Part shown: piece after piece, positions 19,338-19,952 of the stretch
Layout: every line of letters begins with the position of its first letter
Numbering within the stretch: position 1 is the stretch's first letter
NCBI GenBank assembly: GCA_005223375.1
Contig: RXOD01004610.1
Span: forward strand, 1-19,952
DNA from: Amoebophrya sp. AT5.2
Taxonomy: Eukaryota > Sar > Dinophyceae > Syndiniales > Amoebophryaceae
Direction: 5' to 3'
DNA: 19,952 bases
Notes under the pieces: generated by a model
Seen by the model: only the letters and a program-made list of their open reading frames with translations
Database searches by the model: none
Told to the model about the DNA's origin: nothing
Program-made: the position numbers and the translations under genes

Positions 19338-19925
19338 CTATTTTTGCCTGGCTGCCCAGACGCCCCCCGCGGCACACAAAAGGACCATGAGGCTACCGAG
19401 GCCCAGCAGCTCTGTGCTGTATCTGCGGTAAAACAGATCCGACGTCGGGGCCCCGGTGCCCGCCGCGAACGCTCTGAGGGGCCGGGGGCTTGATTGGTGC
19501 TTACTCTGGCTCTGCCTCTCGTGCGCCGCCGCAGAAGTCGCCGTCGCGCCGAGCTGAGCGAATGACGACGCCCCCGAGGGCGTCATCGCTTGCAAGATCT
19601 CCGTCTGAACGTCAGGCAGCGCTTCCATCTCATCGACGATTTGCTGTGTGCAGATTTAGATTTACAGTATGTTGTAGTATATCTTTTTTTTTAATACACG
19701 TGCTTTTACTCGTCCAGAGCCAAATCCTTTCGCTGGCTTGGTTGAACTATGCGACTTGGTGGCCGCCGCGGTTTCGCTTAGATAGAAGCAAAAAAATGCA
19801 ATCACAACATATATCGGATATTGCCAAATATTATTCAACTTCTGCAGAACTCCCCGGACCCCTCGCTGAATCCACTGACGCGCGTTCTTTCGTTGTATTC
19901 TGTTCGCGCACTTTGGCGAAAAGTG
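19338..19925 (-). CDS. C-terminal two exons of a two-membrane-segment protein (5' end outside window)
   Basis: Exon 19925-19710 has no ATG. It opens after the in-frame stop of the acceptor AAATTCTAG|CACTTT and reads QWIQRGVRGVLQKLNNIWQY followed by a membrane segment PIYVVIAFFCFYL and SETAAATKSHSST. It is joined in phase 0 by GGACGA|GTAAAA and CACACAG|CAAATC (66-nt intron, 19709-19644) to 19643-19338, which reads QIVDEMEALPDVQTEILQAM. A disordered Ser/Ala/Gln-rich linker follows, then a second membrane segment LLGLGSLMVLLCAAGGVWAA and the end ARQK. At least 173 residues are present. The layout is an amphipathic basic helix, one membrane span, a soluble linker of about 110 residues and a near C-terminal span. 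I do not recognise the family. The second exon alone would look like a small tail-anchored protein, which is probably misleading. Confidence 0.68.
19644..19709 (-). other. Short 66-nt intron (GT-AG)
   Basis: The donor is GGACGA|GTAAAAG and the acceptor is TCTGCACACAG|CAAATC, phase 0. The interval is AT-rich with an A-run. It is the shortest intron I could place in the window. Confidence 0.7.
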
Positions 19926-19952
19926 CTAGAATTTTGGGCAACATCTCGGCGG

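Noticed and set aside
1..19952. Dinoflagellate spliced-leader relics, tRNA or rRNA genes, CRISPR arrays, transposase genes
   Set aside because: I looked for the spliced-leader end (TTTGGCTCAAG) on both strands, regular spaced repeats, cloverleaf-like tRNA segments and transposase motifs, and found none I could support by eye.

Overview
The window looks like nuclear DNA of a protist, most likely an alveolate of the dinoflagellate or syndinian type. The reasons are: genes broken by many introns of 66 to about 630 nt; all supportable genes on one strand (minus), as in dinoflagellate unidirectional gene arrays; coding GC near 60% with AT-richer spacers; long low-complexity Ser/Gln/Gly/Ala insertions inside otherwise folded proteins; and at least one intron, probably two, that cannot be made GT-AG in the conserved reading frame. 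No spliced-leader relic was found, so the lineage is an inference.

Layout, from the right edge (upstream for minus-strand genes) to the left. 19925-19338: last two exons of a two-membrane-segment protein whose start lies outside the window. 18083-16920: a two-exon gene for an unrecognised 335-residue protein, with a possible stray exon downstream (16361-16053). 14280 to about 13675: a secreted or surface protein with a signal peptide, a PAN/Apple-like cysteine region, a collagen-like Gly-X-Y stretch and a membrane segment; its cytoplasmic end is uncertain (13512 or 13225). 12613-11989: a small membrane protein in two exons. 11847-10298: a complete class IV (SIRT6/7-like) sirtuin in two exons. 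9384-788: one very large pentatricopeptide-repeat (PPR) gene of about eight exons and about 2,160 residues, with an N-terminal hydrophobic anchor, a C-terminal array of P-type PPR repeats and a final Arg/Ser/Gly-rich RGG tail.

The genes do not form an evident pathway. The PPR protein should bind organellar or other RNA, the sirtuin should be an NAD-dependent deacylase or ADP-ribosyltransferase, and the others are membrane or surface proteins or unknown. Long stretches without a supportable gene are 1-787, 9385-10297, 12614-13224, about 14281-16052 and 18084-19337.

The most unusual features are the intron at 8550-7924, which has non-GT-AG ends that form a terminal inverted repeat; the sirtuin intron, bounded by a CCT direct repeat instead of GT-AG; and the PPR-RGG fusion. 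The exon junctions were read by eye from reading frame and splice-site motifs and have not been tested against transcripts.
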